Assembly (NCBI RefSeq): GCF_016908595.1
Contig: NZ_JAFBEC010000003.1
Span: 186,001-250,000, forward strand
Origin: Geomicrobium sediminis
Lineage (GTDB): Bacteria > Bacillota > Bacilli > Bacillales > Marinococcaceae
Direction of reading: 5' to 3'
DNA length: 64,000 bases
Position numbers and translations under genes: made by a program. This document shows, piece after piece, positions 21,755 to 30,815 of this stretch. The notes beneath the pieces were generated by a model that had not been told where the DNA came from, ran no database searches, and worked only from the letters and a program-made list of their open reading frames with translations. Every line of letters begins with the position of its first letter. The first letter of the stretch is position 1.

Positions 21755-24634
21755 GTGGGGGATTTTACGAATAACTTAGAGGCTTCGTTACATAAGGGCT
21801 TTATAGATAAAGAATATGAAAAAGCAGCGAATTATGATCCTCAGTTTCTAGTGAACAGAGGTCAGCGGCGTGTTCTCACTAGTATTCTTGAAGAGCTTGA
21901 AAAAAGTCAATCGTTTATGTTCTCTGTTGCTTTTATCACAGAGAGCGGTTTAGCGATGTTGAAATCTCATCTGCTGGATCTGAAAGCAAAGGGCATTAAA
22001 GGTAGGATTCTTACATCTAACTATCTATATTTTAACAAGCCCGAAACATTTAAGGAACTTATGAAACTAACGAATGTGGAAGTTAGGATTACTAACGTCG
22101 AAGGGTTTCATGCGAAAGGCTATATCTTTCAGCATAACTCTCATTATACGCTGATTGTTGGTAGCTCTAATTTAACTGCAAAAGCATTAAAAGTTAACCA
22201 TGAGTGGAATATTAAGCTCCACTCTCTTAAAAACGGGGATATTGTTGATCAGTTTGTTAATGAGTTCGTGAATATTTGGGAGCAATCAACGCCCTTAAAC
22301 GAGGCATGGATTCAAAGCTATAAAAGGGAATACGATTTAAGAAAGCAAACAGACCCAATTTTGCATTTAGCGGAAGCAAAAAATACGTATAGTCAATTAG
22401 ATATTCAATTTGTGATTACACCAAATAAAATGCAAGAGCGAGCTTTGGCTGAAATCCAATCGGTTCGTGAGGCAGATAATAGCAGATCGTTAGTTGTATC
22501 AGCAACAGGTACGGGGAAAACCTATTTATCTGCATTTGATGTAAGAGCATTTAAGCCAAAGCGGATGCTTTTCGTCGTTCATCGTGAGCAAATTTTGAAG
22601 AAAGCGATGAGTGATTATAAAAAGGTACTTGGTGGCAAAGATGAAGACTTTGAAATCATAGGTGGTTCTGTAAAACAATCTAACGCAAAGTATGTGTTTG
22701 CTATGATTCAGACTCTTTCAAAAGATGAGAATTTACGAGGTTTCGAGCCGGGTGAGTTTGATTATATTTTAATTGATGAAGTACATAAAGCTGGTGCCCA
22801 GTCTTATTTAAACGTAATCAATTATTTTACTCCTAAATTTATGTTAGGCATGACAGCAACTCCTGATCGAACCGATCATTACAACCTGTACGAACTCTTT
22901 GACTATAATATTGCCTATGAAATTCGACTACAGGAAGCTTTAGAAGAAGATATGCTTTGCCCATTTCACTATTTCGGTGTGACTGATATAGAGGTTGATG
23001 GTCATGTACTTGAAGATGCAACATTAGCAGCTAAGCTAGTCACTAAAGAACGAGTAAAACATATTATAGAGAAAATATTTTACTACGGATACTCAGGTCA
23101 GAAATTGCGAGGGTTAATTTTCTGTAGTCAAAAAGAAGAGGCTAAAGAATTGGCATCAGCTCTTACAACGATGGGATATCTTAGTGTCGCATTAACAGGA
23201 GAGACGAGCGCTCTTGAAAGAGAAAAACAAGTGAAAAGATTAGAAGATGGTGACATCAACTACCTAATCACAGTAGATATTTTCAACGAAGGTATCGATA
23301 TCCCAAGCATTAATCAAGTTGTCATGTTAAGACAGACGAAGTCTAGTATCATTTTTATTCAACAACTAGGTAGAGGTTTAAGAAAACATGAATCAAAAGA
23401 GTATGTGACGGTTATTGATTTTATAGGTAATTACCAAAATAATTATTTAATCCCGATTGCCTTATCTGGGGATCGCTCACAGAATAAAGATAATGTCCGT
23501 AGGAGTGTAAAAGATACGAGCTATATAAGTGGAGTCTCTACAATTAACTTTGAATATATAGCCAAGCAAAGAATTTACAATGCAATTGATGCGACGAACC
23601 TTACAAAACAAACGATATTAAAGAATGCGTTTGAGGAGCTAAAAAACAGATTAGGTAGGGCACCTTGGTTAAAGGACTTTGTTGACCATCGTTCAGTAGA
23701 CCCGTATGTGATTGCGAATAAAAATGATAACTACTACCACTTTCTATTGAAGATGAAAGAAGACATTCCGGTGTTGTCAGCATATGAACAAGCTGTTTTA
23801 ACAATGCTTTCAGCAGAAGTGTTAAATGGAAAGCGAAAACATGAAATTTATTTATTAGATCTGTTGCTAGATCGTTTCGCTGTTACGAAACAAGGATATG
23901 AAACGTTGTTAACCGAGCTTGGAATTTATGTTGATGAAGAGACCTTACGCTCAGTGGAGAGGATATTCGATTTATCGTTTTTTGTTGATCGAGATACATT
24001 GAAATATGGCAACAAGCCAATTGTTGAGATGAATGATGATAGTTATTCATTTAATGAAAGTATAGCGACTAGCTTACGAAACAACTCGTTTTTCAAAGAG
24101 ATGTTGCTAGATATCGTGTACAGTGCAAAAGCGAAAAGTGGCCGTTACGATAAAGAGCGACCACTTACAATTAATCAAAAGTATTCTAGAAGAGATGCGT
24201 GTAAATTGTTGAACTGGGATAATGATGAATCATCAACGGTGTATGGATACAAAACAAAGCATGGAACTTGCCCGATTTTTGTTGATTATCATAAGGCAGA
24301 AGATGACGAGGACAGTATAAATTATCAAGAAGAATTTATAAGTAGAGATATTTTTCAGTGGAGTACGAAGCGCAACAGGAAAAAGACCTCACCGGAAGTG
24401 AGTACGATATTAAACGCTGATCAAATTGGCATTGATCTTCATATCTTTGTGAAAAAAGATAAAGCGGAAGGCACTGATTTCTATTACCTTGGTAAGGGGA
24501 CCTGCCAAGAAGAAACTGCAATCCAGACGACAATAGGCGAAGGTGCGGATCAAAAGCCAATTGTCCACGTAAACATCCAGCTAGAAGAACCTGTTGAACA
24601 CCATCTGTATCGTTATTTGATCGATGTTGGATAA
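21755..24634 (+). CDS. PLD nuclease-SF2 helicase-DUF3427 protein
   Basis: This 959-residue protein starts at a GTG. The N-terminal phospholipase D-type nuclease domain (about 25-180) has FHAKGYIF and VGSSNLT as its single HxK...SN motif. An SF2 helicase core follows (about 220-590): SATGTGKTY, ILIDEVHKAG, GMTATPDRTD, VDIFNEGIDIP and QQLGRGLRK. A long C-terminal region ends in a DUF3427-like domain (IFVKKDKAEGTDFYYLGKG). ATP-driven DNA or RNA translocation feeding a nuclease is the likely activity. It is AT-richer than the flanking rlmD, which is consistent with horizontal gain. Domain layout resembles defence effectors, but I know of no proof for this family. Confidence 0.88.
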   Translation: MGDFTNNLEASLHKGFIDKEYEKAANYDPQFLVNRGQRRVLTSILEELEKSQSFMFSVAFITESGLAMLKSHLLDLKAKGIKGRILTSNYLYFNKPETFKELMKLTNVEVRITNVEGFHAKGYIFQHNSHYTLIVGSSNLTAKALKVNHEWNIKLHSLKNGDIVDQFVNEFVNIWEQSTPLNEAWIQSYKREYDLRKQTDPILHLAEAKNTYSQLDIQFVITPNKMQERALAEIQSVREADNSRSLVVSATGTGKTYLSAFDVRAFKPKRMLFVVHREQILKKAMSDYKKVLGGKDEDFEIIGGSVKQSNAKYVFAMIQTLSKDENLRGFEPGEFDYILIDEVHKAGAQSYLNVINYFTPKFMLGMTATPDRTDHYNLYELFDYNIAYEIRLQEALEEDMLCPFHYFGVTDIEVDGHVLEDATLAAKLVTKERVKHIIEKIFYYGYSGQKLRGLIFCSQKEEAKELASALTTMGYLSVALTGETSALEREKQVKRLEDGDINYLITVDIFNEGIDIPSINQVVMLRQTKSSIIFIQQLGRGLRKHESKEYVTVIDFIGNYQNNYLIPIALSGDRSQNKDNVRRSVKDTSYISGVSTINFEYIAKQRIYNAIDATNLTKQTILKNAFEELKNRLGRAPWLKDFVDHRSVDPYVIANKNDNYYHFLLKMKEDIPVLSAYEQAVLTMLSAEVLNGKRKHEIYLLDLLLDRFAVTKQGYETLLTELGIYVDEETLRSVERIFDLSFFVDRDTLKYGNKPIVEMNDDSYSFNESIATSLRNNSFFKEMLLDIVYSAKAKSGRYDKERPLTINQKYSRRDACKLLNWDNDESSTVYGYKTKHGTCPIFVDYHKAEDDEDSINYQEEFISRDIFQWSTKRNRKKTSPEVSTILNADQIGIDLHIFVKKDKAEGTDFYYLGKGTCQEETAIQTTIGEGADQKPIVHVNIQLEEPVEHHLYRYLIDVG

Positions 24635-24657
24635 ACAGACTGTGTATAGATTCCAGA

Positions 24658-24686
24658 AGAGCCTCATACATATGTGGCTCTTTTTT
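24658..24686 (+). terminator. Intrinsic terminator of the Nudix-helicase operon
   Basis: AGAGCC / GGCTCT stem and T6 run, 24 bases after the helicase stop. Confidence 0.75.
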
Positions 24687-24835
24687 ATATTGATCGAGCG
24701 GATAATTATCATAATAGTTTATTATTTGACTTTGAATTATATAATAGTAAAGTATTATTTAAATATTTATTATATAGAGAATTATAATTGAATGTGTATG
24801 CTCAATGTATTGTGTGCGCAAGGAGGTCTTGGATA

Positions 24836-25906
24836 GTGAAGACGACACTACGTGTTGCTGGGGTGTATGTAGGCGCGGTTGTTGGTGCGGGCTATGCTTC
24901 AGGGCAAGAAATGTTGCAATTCTTTGTTAGTCATGGTGTGTGGGGAATTGTCGGTACGGCCGTTACGATGATTCTGTTGCCGCTTCTCGGTTACCACCTC
25001 GTTCGACTCGGTGATCAGTTAAATGTGAAGAATCATAAGAAGGTCCTTTATCATCTGTGTGGAAAGTATCTTGGACCGGTGATTGACCTTGTATTAACCT
25101 TTTTCTTGTTTGGACTAGGTGCCATTATGATTGCTGGGAGTGGTTCACTATTTGAGCAATCGTTCGGTCTTGCGCCAATTTGGGGTTACCTATTTATGAG
25201 TCTTGTGCTCATCTTAACTCTCGTGCTTGATACGAATAAAATCATTACCATTATTAGTTCGTTAAGTCCATACATACTCGTACTATTGTTTATTATCGTT
25301 ATTTATTCAATCTTTGCGAGCCAAGCCAATTTTACGACTCTCGAAAGCTTAGCAAGTCAACAATTGACGGTTTCCCCGCATTGGACGCTGAGTACGTTAA
25401 TTAGCGTATCCTTTAACTTTATGGTCGGGTTTGCCATTATGGTTGTCGTTGGTTCAGTTGAAAAAGATAAGCAAGGCGTTCGTAATGGTGCCATCTTAGG
25501 TGGGGTTGCCCTAGGGGTCATTGCGATTATTGTAGCCTTAGGGGTGTACTTGAACTTAGACCGCGTTCACCAAGCTGAAATGCCAATTCTCTTATTGGCT
25601 AATGAATTCAACCCAGTTGTAGGGTTCTTCATGGCACTTGGCTTACTCATGATGATTTATAGTACAGCAGCGACTTCTTTTTACACGTTCCTAGTACGCT
25701 TTTTTGAGCCGAAAACGAATGGTTATAGAGGAGCGGTCGTGGTTACATGTATTCTCGGTTTAAGCTTTGGGTTTATCGGCTTTGTTGATCTTGTGAATAC
25801 GGTCTACCCGTTATTAGGCTACATTGGATTCATTGTGATTGTGAGTCTCATTATTAATATTGTGAGAAGGAATGGGAGAGTAAAAAGAGAAGTATCACAT
25901 GATTGA
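24836..25906 (+). CDS. YkvI-family membrane transport protein
   Basis: This 356-residue protein has ten or eleven predicted helices. The first carries AVVGAGYASGQEMLQFF, the unwound-helix motif of YkvI-type members of the APC superfamily. The GTG at 24836 is preferred because AGGAGGTCTTGGATA precedes it; an in-frame TTG at 24788 adds 16 residues without a ribosome-binding site. The substrate is unknown for the family in general. It has its own terminator and no partner genes. Confidence 0.82.
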   Translation: MKTTLRVAGVYVGAVVGAGYASGQEMLQFFVSHGVWGIVGTAVTMILLPLLGYHLVRLGDQLNVKNHKKVLYHLCGKYLGPVIDLVLTFFLFGLGAIMIAGSGSLFEQSFGLAPIWGYLFMSLVLILTLVLDTNKIITIISSLSPYILVLLFIIVIYSIFASQANFTTLESLASQQLTVSPHWTLSTLISVSFNFMVGFAIMVVVGSVEKDKQGVRNGAILGGVALGVIAIIVALGVYLNLDRVHQAEMPILLLANEFNPVVGFFMALGLLMMIYSTAATSFYTFLVRFFEPKTNGYRGAVVVTCILGLSFGFIGFVDLVNTVYPLLGYIGFIVIVSLIINIVRRNGRVKREVSHD

Positions 25907-25933
25907 CGGTATTGTTGTTTACTATCTGAATGA

Positions 25934-25967
25934 TAAGACGCCAGCCTTTCTAAGGCTGGCGTCTTTG
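25934..25967 (+). terminator. Intrinsic terminator of the YkvI-like gene
   Basis: AAGACGCCAGCC-TTTCTAA-GGCTGGCGTCTT hairpin. Confidence 0.9.
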
Positions 25968-26078
25968 CCAAAACGGCAAGCTTATGGTTCTTTTTACTTT
26001 TGGCAATTTTATGGTTTCAAACAAGGATAATTTATATGAATTTTACTTTAAGGATGGGGTCTCATTTACTGGAGAAGT

Positions 26079-26106
26079 CTTCAACAATCGGGCCCGATTG
26101 TTGAAG
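26079..26106. repeat. 28-bp perfect palindrome
   Basis: CTTCAACAATCGGG and its exact complement with no loop. A close relative of one arm (CTTCAACTATCGGGC) recurs at 27195-27210, and AACTATC-CAGCCGCGATCC at 26439-26457. Probably a short dispersed palindromic element. Confidence 0.7.
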
Positions 26107-26194
26107 AGTGCTCTTAAACTATTAAGGTAGGTATTTATAAGTAATATAATGAATCCTTTATTTATTTTATTCGTATATAAAATGAGGTGATTAG

Positions 26195-26407
26195 GTGAGA
26201 ACTAAGATAATTTATAATCTGGATGAAGGTAAAGAAGAAAAATTACATATCGTTGAATCTGAGCAACAGATTTTTATTCCTGAGAGTAATGATGTGTTTA
26301 TTCTCAATGGTTGGGGCTATCATGTAAGTAGACGTGAATTTGCGTACAATGATGGCAATGTAGAGGTTACAGTGTTTTGCTATCGTGAAAAGAAGAAAAG
26401 AAGCTAA
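26195..26407 (+). CDS. Small hypothetical protein, 70 residues
   Basis: Starts at GTG, 4 bases after GAGGTGA. The sequence is a small soluble beta-rich domain (QQIFIPESNDVFILNG, VEVTVFCYREKKKRS). No family recognised. It lies in an AT-rich accessory patch between two palindromic repeats and has no terminator of its own before the repeat at 26449. Confidence 0.6.
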   Translation: MRTKIIYNLDEGKEEKLHIVESEQQIFIPESNDVFILNGWGYHVSRREFAYNDGNVEVTVFCYREKKKRS

Positions 26408-26448
26408 GCATATTTTTGAACGAAGACAAATTTTTCTATAACTATCCA

Positions 26449-26476
26449 GCCGCGATCCTGTAAAAAGGATTGCGCC
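26449..26476. repeat. Hairpin repeat related to 26079 and 27246
   Basis: GCCGCGATCCTGTAAAAAGG followed by ATTGCGCC forms a hairpin. A second version, GGCGTAATCCTGTAATAAGA followed by GTTGCGC and T6, lies at 27247-27280. Same loop (TGTAATAA/TGTAAAAA) and similar arms. Confidence 0.65.
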
Positions 26477-26529
26477 TTAGCATGGTATAATAATGAGATA
26501 TAAAGTTAATTTGTTTTGAGGTGATTATT

Positions 26530-27090
26530 ATGAGTAAAGTACAAGATGCAGCAATTTTACTAAGAAAGCCAAACCATACGGATTTAGAAAATCTGTACTT
26601 TTGGAAATACGAAGAGGATAAGCAAGATGCAAAGAAATGGAATGGTCCCTACATAGAAGAGCCCTACATGAGTAAAGATGAATTTTTGAACTCATTCAAA
26701 GGTACTGAAAATGAAGAAATACCAGGTTTATTAGCAATCATAGTTAATGATGAATTTATAGGTACATTAAATTCTTATTGGGTTGATAAGAATACAGACT
26801 GGCTTGAAATAGGTATTGTAATTTATAACCCAAACTTTTGGAACGGTGGCTTCGGGACAGAAATTTTTAAATTGTGGGTGAATTATATTTTTGAAAATAC
26901 ACCTTTACATCGTGTTGGCATTTCCACGTGGTCTGGGAACGAACGAATGATAATTGTTGCAAAAAAAGCAGGTATGATAGAAGAGGCTAGAATTAGGCAG
27001 GCGAGGACTGTCAATAGTAAAAGGTACGACGCTATTAAAATGGGAATCTTAAGAGAAGAATGGGAGCAAAAGAGGGTTCAAAACACTTAA
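26530..27090 (+). CDS. GNAT-family N-acetyltransferase
   Basis: This 186-residue protein of the RimJ/RimL-like acetyltransferase group has EIGIVIYNPNFWNGGFGTEI (acetyl-CoA loop, about 97-116) followed by NTPLHRVGISTWSGNERMI and a typical KKAGMIEEAR. GAGGTGATT lies ahead of the ATG at 26530; the in-frame GTG at 26521 is inside that site. The substrate could be a protein N-terminus, an antibiotic or a small amine. AT-rich composition and flanking palindromic repeats suggest recent acquisition. Confidence 0.85.
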   Translation: MSKVQDAAILLRKPNHTDLENLYFWKYEEDKQDAKKWNGPYIEEPYMSKDEFLNSFKGTENEEIPGLLAIIVNDEFIGTLNSYWVDKNTDWLEIGIVIYNPNFWNGGFGTEIFKLWVNYIFENTPLHRVGISTWSGNERMIIVAKKAGMIEEARIRQARTVNSKRYDAIKMGILREEWEQKRVQNT

Positions 27091-27838
27091 GAAGCTTCTT
27101 TGCTAAAGGTTATTATTTATTATATGCTGACTTATAAAAACGAATTAAAGAAAGTGTATTATGAGACAAATCTCTAACAAATCAATATTTTACTTCTTCA
27201 ACTATCGGGCGCAATACTGTAAATAAGGATGACTTATATTTGCATAGGGCGTAATCCTGTAATAAGAGTTGCGCTTTTTTGTGAAGGCCTATTTAATTGA
27301 AAAACGACTGCTTAAGCGGCGGTCGTTTTTCGTGTTTATTTTTTACTAAAGACATTATGCTTAATAAACATTAGTTACAATATTCATATAGACTATAACC
27401 GTTTTGAAGTATTTGTGTGAAAGCGTCACTTTCATTCTTCATAAATTGTTGATTCATAGAATTATGTTTTTTTGTTTACACATATCGTAATGAACCTAGA
27501 ACGGTGAATACGTCGTCGCAGTGAATGATCAACCAAGTAGTTGTTTATATAGAGCTTATCTCAGAAACTTGAAGTTATTAAATTCTATCATTTGGATAGT
27601 TTCTAATTAGACTTTATATGCTTAGTTCTTTAATTTATGCTCATCAAAGCCAATTTTATGATTGATCTAGTTATTGATAGCAAAGAATGTCTTTTGAAAG
27701 GACATCATCGTTCAATTTGTAAAATATAGTACCACAAACATTCTACGAATAATTCTCTCAACTAGATTTACAAAGTATCTACAATTCAGTATCCTAATAA
27801 TTATATTCAGAAAATTAACGCGAAAGAAGGTAGAGAGA
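27091..27838. other. 748-base AT-rich gap with repeats, no gene seen
   Basis: It holds palindromic repeat copies at 27194-27230 and 27246-27280 (the second with a T-run, so able to terminate), and a terminator-like hairpin AAAAACGAC ... GTCGTTTTT at 27300-27333. The rest is AT-rich with stops in all frames and looks like decayed sequence. No RNA gene was recognised. Confidence 0.6.
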
Positions 27839-28711
27839 ATGTATGCAGCGGTAAATGGGACAAGGTTGTATTTTGATGTGGATGGTGCAGAGGTTGAGGT
27901 TAGAGAAGGGGAATTGGTAAAAAAGCCGGTATGCTTTGTTCTTCACGGTGGTCCGGGGGGAAATCATATCAGTTTCAAACCGACGTTTGAGGCGTTGACG
28001 GGTACAATGCAACTGATTTACGTAGATCAACGGGGCTGTGGATTTTCCGACGATGCTCCTGAGGATACGTTACATATTGATAATAATGTGGAAGACTTGG
28101 AAGCGCTTAGGCAACTTCTCGGGTTGGAGAAAGTCTGGATTCTAGGGCATTCGTATGGTGGCATGGTCGCCCAAGCGTATGCGAAAGAGCACGGGGAGAA
28201 TCTTGCTGGGTTGTTGCTCGTCACGACGGCTCCGAATTCGACGTTTTTATCGGATGCAAAAGCGATTGTTGAAGAGAAAGGAACACCTGAACAAGTGGCA
28301 ATTTGTGAGAAGTTATGGGCGGGGGATTTTCAATCGGATGAAGAGTTGAGTCGATTCTACGAATTGATGGGTTCGTTTTATTCCGTTCGTGAGCAAAGTG
28401 AAGGATCGAGTCCAAGACCGAAGACGAAGCGGAATTTCCGTGCGTTAAATCAAGGGTTCGGCGGTTTTATGAAGACGATGGACTATACGAAGAGCAATGC
28501 GGCGATTACGGTGCCGACGCTTGTCATTGCCGGTGCCCATGATTGGATTACACCACCTGTCGCAAATGAAGCGGTCGCAGCCTCGATTCCAGGCTCAAAG
28601 TATGTGTTGTTTGAACAAAGCAGTCATCGCGTCATGTTCGATGAGTACGAGCGGTTTATGGAATTGGTCAAAGGGTTTGTACTTGAAGCGTCACTTCAAG
28701 GTGTAAAGTGA
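27839..28711 (+). CDS. Proline iminopeptidase-like alpha/beta hydrolase
   Basis: This 290-residue alpha/beta hydrolase of peptidase family S33 has the oxyanion-loop HGGPGGNH near residue 36, VDQRGCGFSD near residue 62, the nucleophile elbow GHSYGGMVAQAY near residue 103, and the catalytic acid and His near the C-terminus (GAHDW, QSSHRVMFD). The family removes N-terminal Pro or other residues from short peptides in the cytoplasm. AAGGTAGAGAG precedes the ATG. It overlaps the start of a peptide-type binding lipoprotein, so peptide uptake followed by hydrolysis is a coherent reading. Confidence 0.88.
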   Translation: MYAAVNGTRLYFDVDGAEVEVREGELVKKPVCFVLHGGPGGNHISFKPTFEALTGTMQLIYVDQRGCGFSDDAPEDTLHIDNNVEDLEALRQLLGLEKVWILGHSYGGMVAQAYAKEHGENLAGLLLVTTAPNSTFLSDAKAIVEEKGTPEQVAICEKLWAGDFQSDEELSRFYELMGSFYSVREQSEGSSPRPKTKRNFRALNQGFGGFMKTMDYTKSNAAITVPTLVIAGAHDWITPPVANEAVAASIPGSKYVLFEQSSHRVMFDEYERFMELVKGFVLEASLQGVK

Positions 28712-30288
28712 TGAGGACACTGTGGAAGGTTGGCGCACTCATCAGTGTGATTGGGCTCATCGGTGCATGCAGCGACGATGTAGAGAATCAAGACGATGCA
28801 AGTTCTTCAACGACGACCGAGGAATCTGGTGAAGATCTCATCTTTGCCATGTCTAGTGATGCGGTCGATTTGAGTCCGCACGGATCAAACGATACGGCAT
28901 CGACGCAAGTGAGAAGTCAAATTTATGAAAGTCTCACGATTATGGATGAGAACATGGACGTGCAACCGCATTTGGCACAATCGTTTGAACAAATCGATGA
29001 GCATACGTGGTCTTTTGAACTTCGAGAAGGTGTGACATTTCACGATGGAGAAGCGTTAACAGCGGAAGCCGTGAAGCGTTCACTTGAGCGTGTGATCGAC
29101 CCTGATGTTGCCTCACCGCGTGCGTTTTTGTTTGATATGATTGAGTCAATTGAGGTGGAAAGTGATGATGAAGTGACGATTACGACGTCGTATCCATTTG
29201 CTCCTTTACCGGCGCATTTAGCCCATAATGGCGGGAGTATCATTAGCCCGAAGGCGTTAGATGCGGTTGAGAATGAGGAATTTAACCTTGATACAGAGAC
29301 AGCGGGTACAGGACCCTTTACACTAACGCATTGGTATCAAGGAAATGAAGCGGTTCTTACAAGAAATGCTGATTATTGGGGCGACGACGTTTCCATTGAG
29401 ACAGTGACGTTCAAAGTCGTACCAGAAGAATTAACGCGAATTGGTATGGTCGCAAATGGCGAAGCTCATGTTGCCGATACGATTAGTCCGCTCAATACGA
29501 ACCAAGTGGAAAGCACAGACGGTGTTGAACTCGTGAGTGGACCGAGCTTAGGCATGACCTACCTCGGGTTCAATAATCAACATGAAACATTTGCAGATGC
29601 TGACGTTCGACGAGCGATTTCAATGGCGATTGATAAGGAAGTCTTACTTGAAGGGATCTTGCAAGGGAATGGGAAGTTAGCAACCGCCCCGATCAGTGAT
29701 CTCATCTTCGGCTATGATGAAGAATTAGAAGGCATCGATTACAATCCAGATGCTGCTGCAGCACTATTACAAGACATCGGTCAAACTGACCTTCAGTTTA
29801 CACTATGGGTCGGTGATGCGGATGAAGTGACGCAGCAGATGGCGGTTATTATTCAAGATCAACTATCTGAAGTCGGTGTCCACGTCGAGATCGAATCGTT
29901 GGAGTGGGGGACATTGCTTGATGGGACGGCAAATGGCAGTCATGAAGCGATGATCATGTCTTGGACCGCCGTTTCTGGGGATAGTGATAACGGATTGTAC
30001 AACCCGTTCCACTCGGATAACTGGGGCGGTTCAGGAAACCGGACGTACTACGAGAATGACGAAGTTGATGAATTGCTCTTTCACGCTCGTCAAGAAACAG
30101 ACGTGAACACGCGTGAACAAATGTATCATGATGCGCAAGCCATTATCGTAGAAGAAGCGCCGATGGTGTACCTCGCTCACCAAGATAACATCTACGCGAA
30201 AGCAGAGAATGTTGAAGGTCTGATTAAGATGCCCGATAACTTGTATCGTCTGTTTGTAACGACGCTGACAGATGATGAATCCTATTAA
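28711..30288 (+). CDS. Family-5 extracellular solute-binding lipoprotein (peptide type)
   Basis: This lipoprotein of about 525 residues has a signal peptide ending in the lipobox LIGAC, an acidic Ser/Thr linker, then the SBP_bac_5 fold (YESLTIMDENMDVQPHLAQS, FHDGEALTAEAVKRSLER, GTGPFTLTHW, FADADVRRAISMAIDKE). It binds oligopeptides, glutathione or similar ligands outside the membrane. The ATG at 28711 overlaps the upstream hydrolase stop by one base; a GTG at 28708 is the alternative. No ABC permease or ATPase follows, so it must share subunits encoded elsewhere. It ends at a strong terminator. Confidence 0.88.
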   Translation: MRTLWKVGALISVIGLIGACSDDVENQDDASSSTTTEESGEDLIFAMSSDAVDLSPHGSNDTASTQVRSQIYESLTIMDENMDVQPHLAQSFEQIDEHTWSFELREGVTFHDGEALTAEAVKRSLERVIDPDVASPRAFLFDMIESIEVESDDEVTITTSYPFAPLPAHLAHNGGSIISPKALDAVENEEFNLDTETAGTGPFTLTHWYQGNEAVLTRNADYWGDDVSIETVTFKVVPEELTRIGMVANGEAHVADTISPLNTNQVESTDGVELVSGPSLGMTYLGFNNQHETFADADVRRAISMAIDKEVLLEGILQGNGKLATAPISDLIFGYDEELEGIDYNPDAAAALLQDIGQTDLQFTLWVGDADEVTQQMAVIIQDQLSEVGVHVEIESLEWGTLLDGTANGSHEAMIMSWTAVSGDSDNGLYNPFHSDNWGGSGNRTYYENDEVDELLFHARQETDVNTREQMYHDAQAIIVEEAPMVYLAHQDNIYAKAENVEGLIKMPDNLYRLFVTTLTDDESY

Positions 30289-30294
30289 ATAGCT

Positions 30295-30347
30295 AAAAAA
30301 AGCAAGTCCCACCATTCTCGTGAATAGAGCGGGACTTGCTTTTTTTA
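30295..30347. terminator. Bidirectional terminator
   Basis: AAAAAAGCAAGTCCC ... GGGACTTGCTTTTTT hairpin between convergent genes; it overlaps the last codons of the thioesterase gene. Confidence 0.9.
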
Positions 30348-30815
30348 TTTCCTGCGAATGCCCATCGGCACGTTAGCACCTTTTGGCCAGTCGGCTTGAT
30401 CTAATGCGGGTAATTGTTCAATTGCTGCTTTTACTTCTTCTGGAAATGGTCCTGGTCGGCCAGTTGATTCATCCATCCCCATCACCATTTGTTCACTCGT
30501 TGCAATCACATCACTGTTTGCATTCTTCATCTCAAACCAGAGGTGCATCCGTTTGGCATCTCGATCTAAGATCGTGACGGCTGTTTCCAAAGGATCTTGA
30601 TCATGAGCTTCTTGCAAATACTTAATGTGCGCTTCTAATGTAAAAATCGTGTACGTTTGCTTCTTGCGTCCAGCTGCATCAAGCCCGATCGTCTCCATAA
30701 GGGCGTCTAAGCTATGGCTAAACACTGTGGCATAGGCAGCATCGGTCATGTGACCGTTGTAATCGACCCATTCAGTGAGCACACTGCCATTCCAAACTGT
30801 CTTACTTTCGCTCAT
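30345..30815 (-). CDS. Betainyl-CoA thioesterase (4HBT hot-dog family)
   Basis: This 156-residue hot-dog thioesterase has the N-terminal EWVDYNGHMTDAAYATVFS motif of the 4HBT group, with the Asn/His typical of this clade. The ATG at 30815 lies inside the end of the carnitine dehydrogenase gene (14-base overlap); a TTG at 30821 is possible. In carnitine degradation the dehydrocarnitine-cleaving enzyme yields betainyl-CoA, which a thioesterase of this family hydrolyses to glycine betaine and CoA. In some bacteria this domain is fused to carnitine dehydrogenase; the overlap here is the unfused equivalent. The specific substrate is inferred from the operon. Confidence 0.82.
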   Translation of the reverse strand: MSESKTVWNGSVLTEWVDYNGHMTDAAYATVFSHSLDALMETIGLDAAGRKKQTYTIFTLEAHIKYLQEAHDQDPLETAVTILDRDAKRMHLWFEMKNANSDVIATSEQMVMGMDESTGRPGPFPEEVKAAIEQLPALDQADWPKGANVPMGIRRK

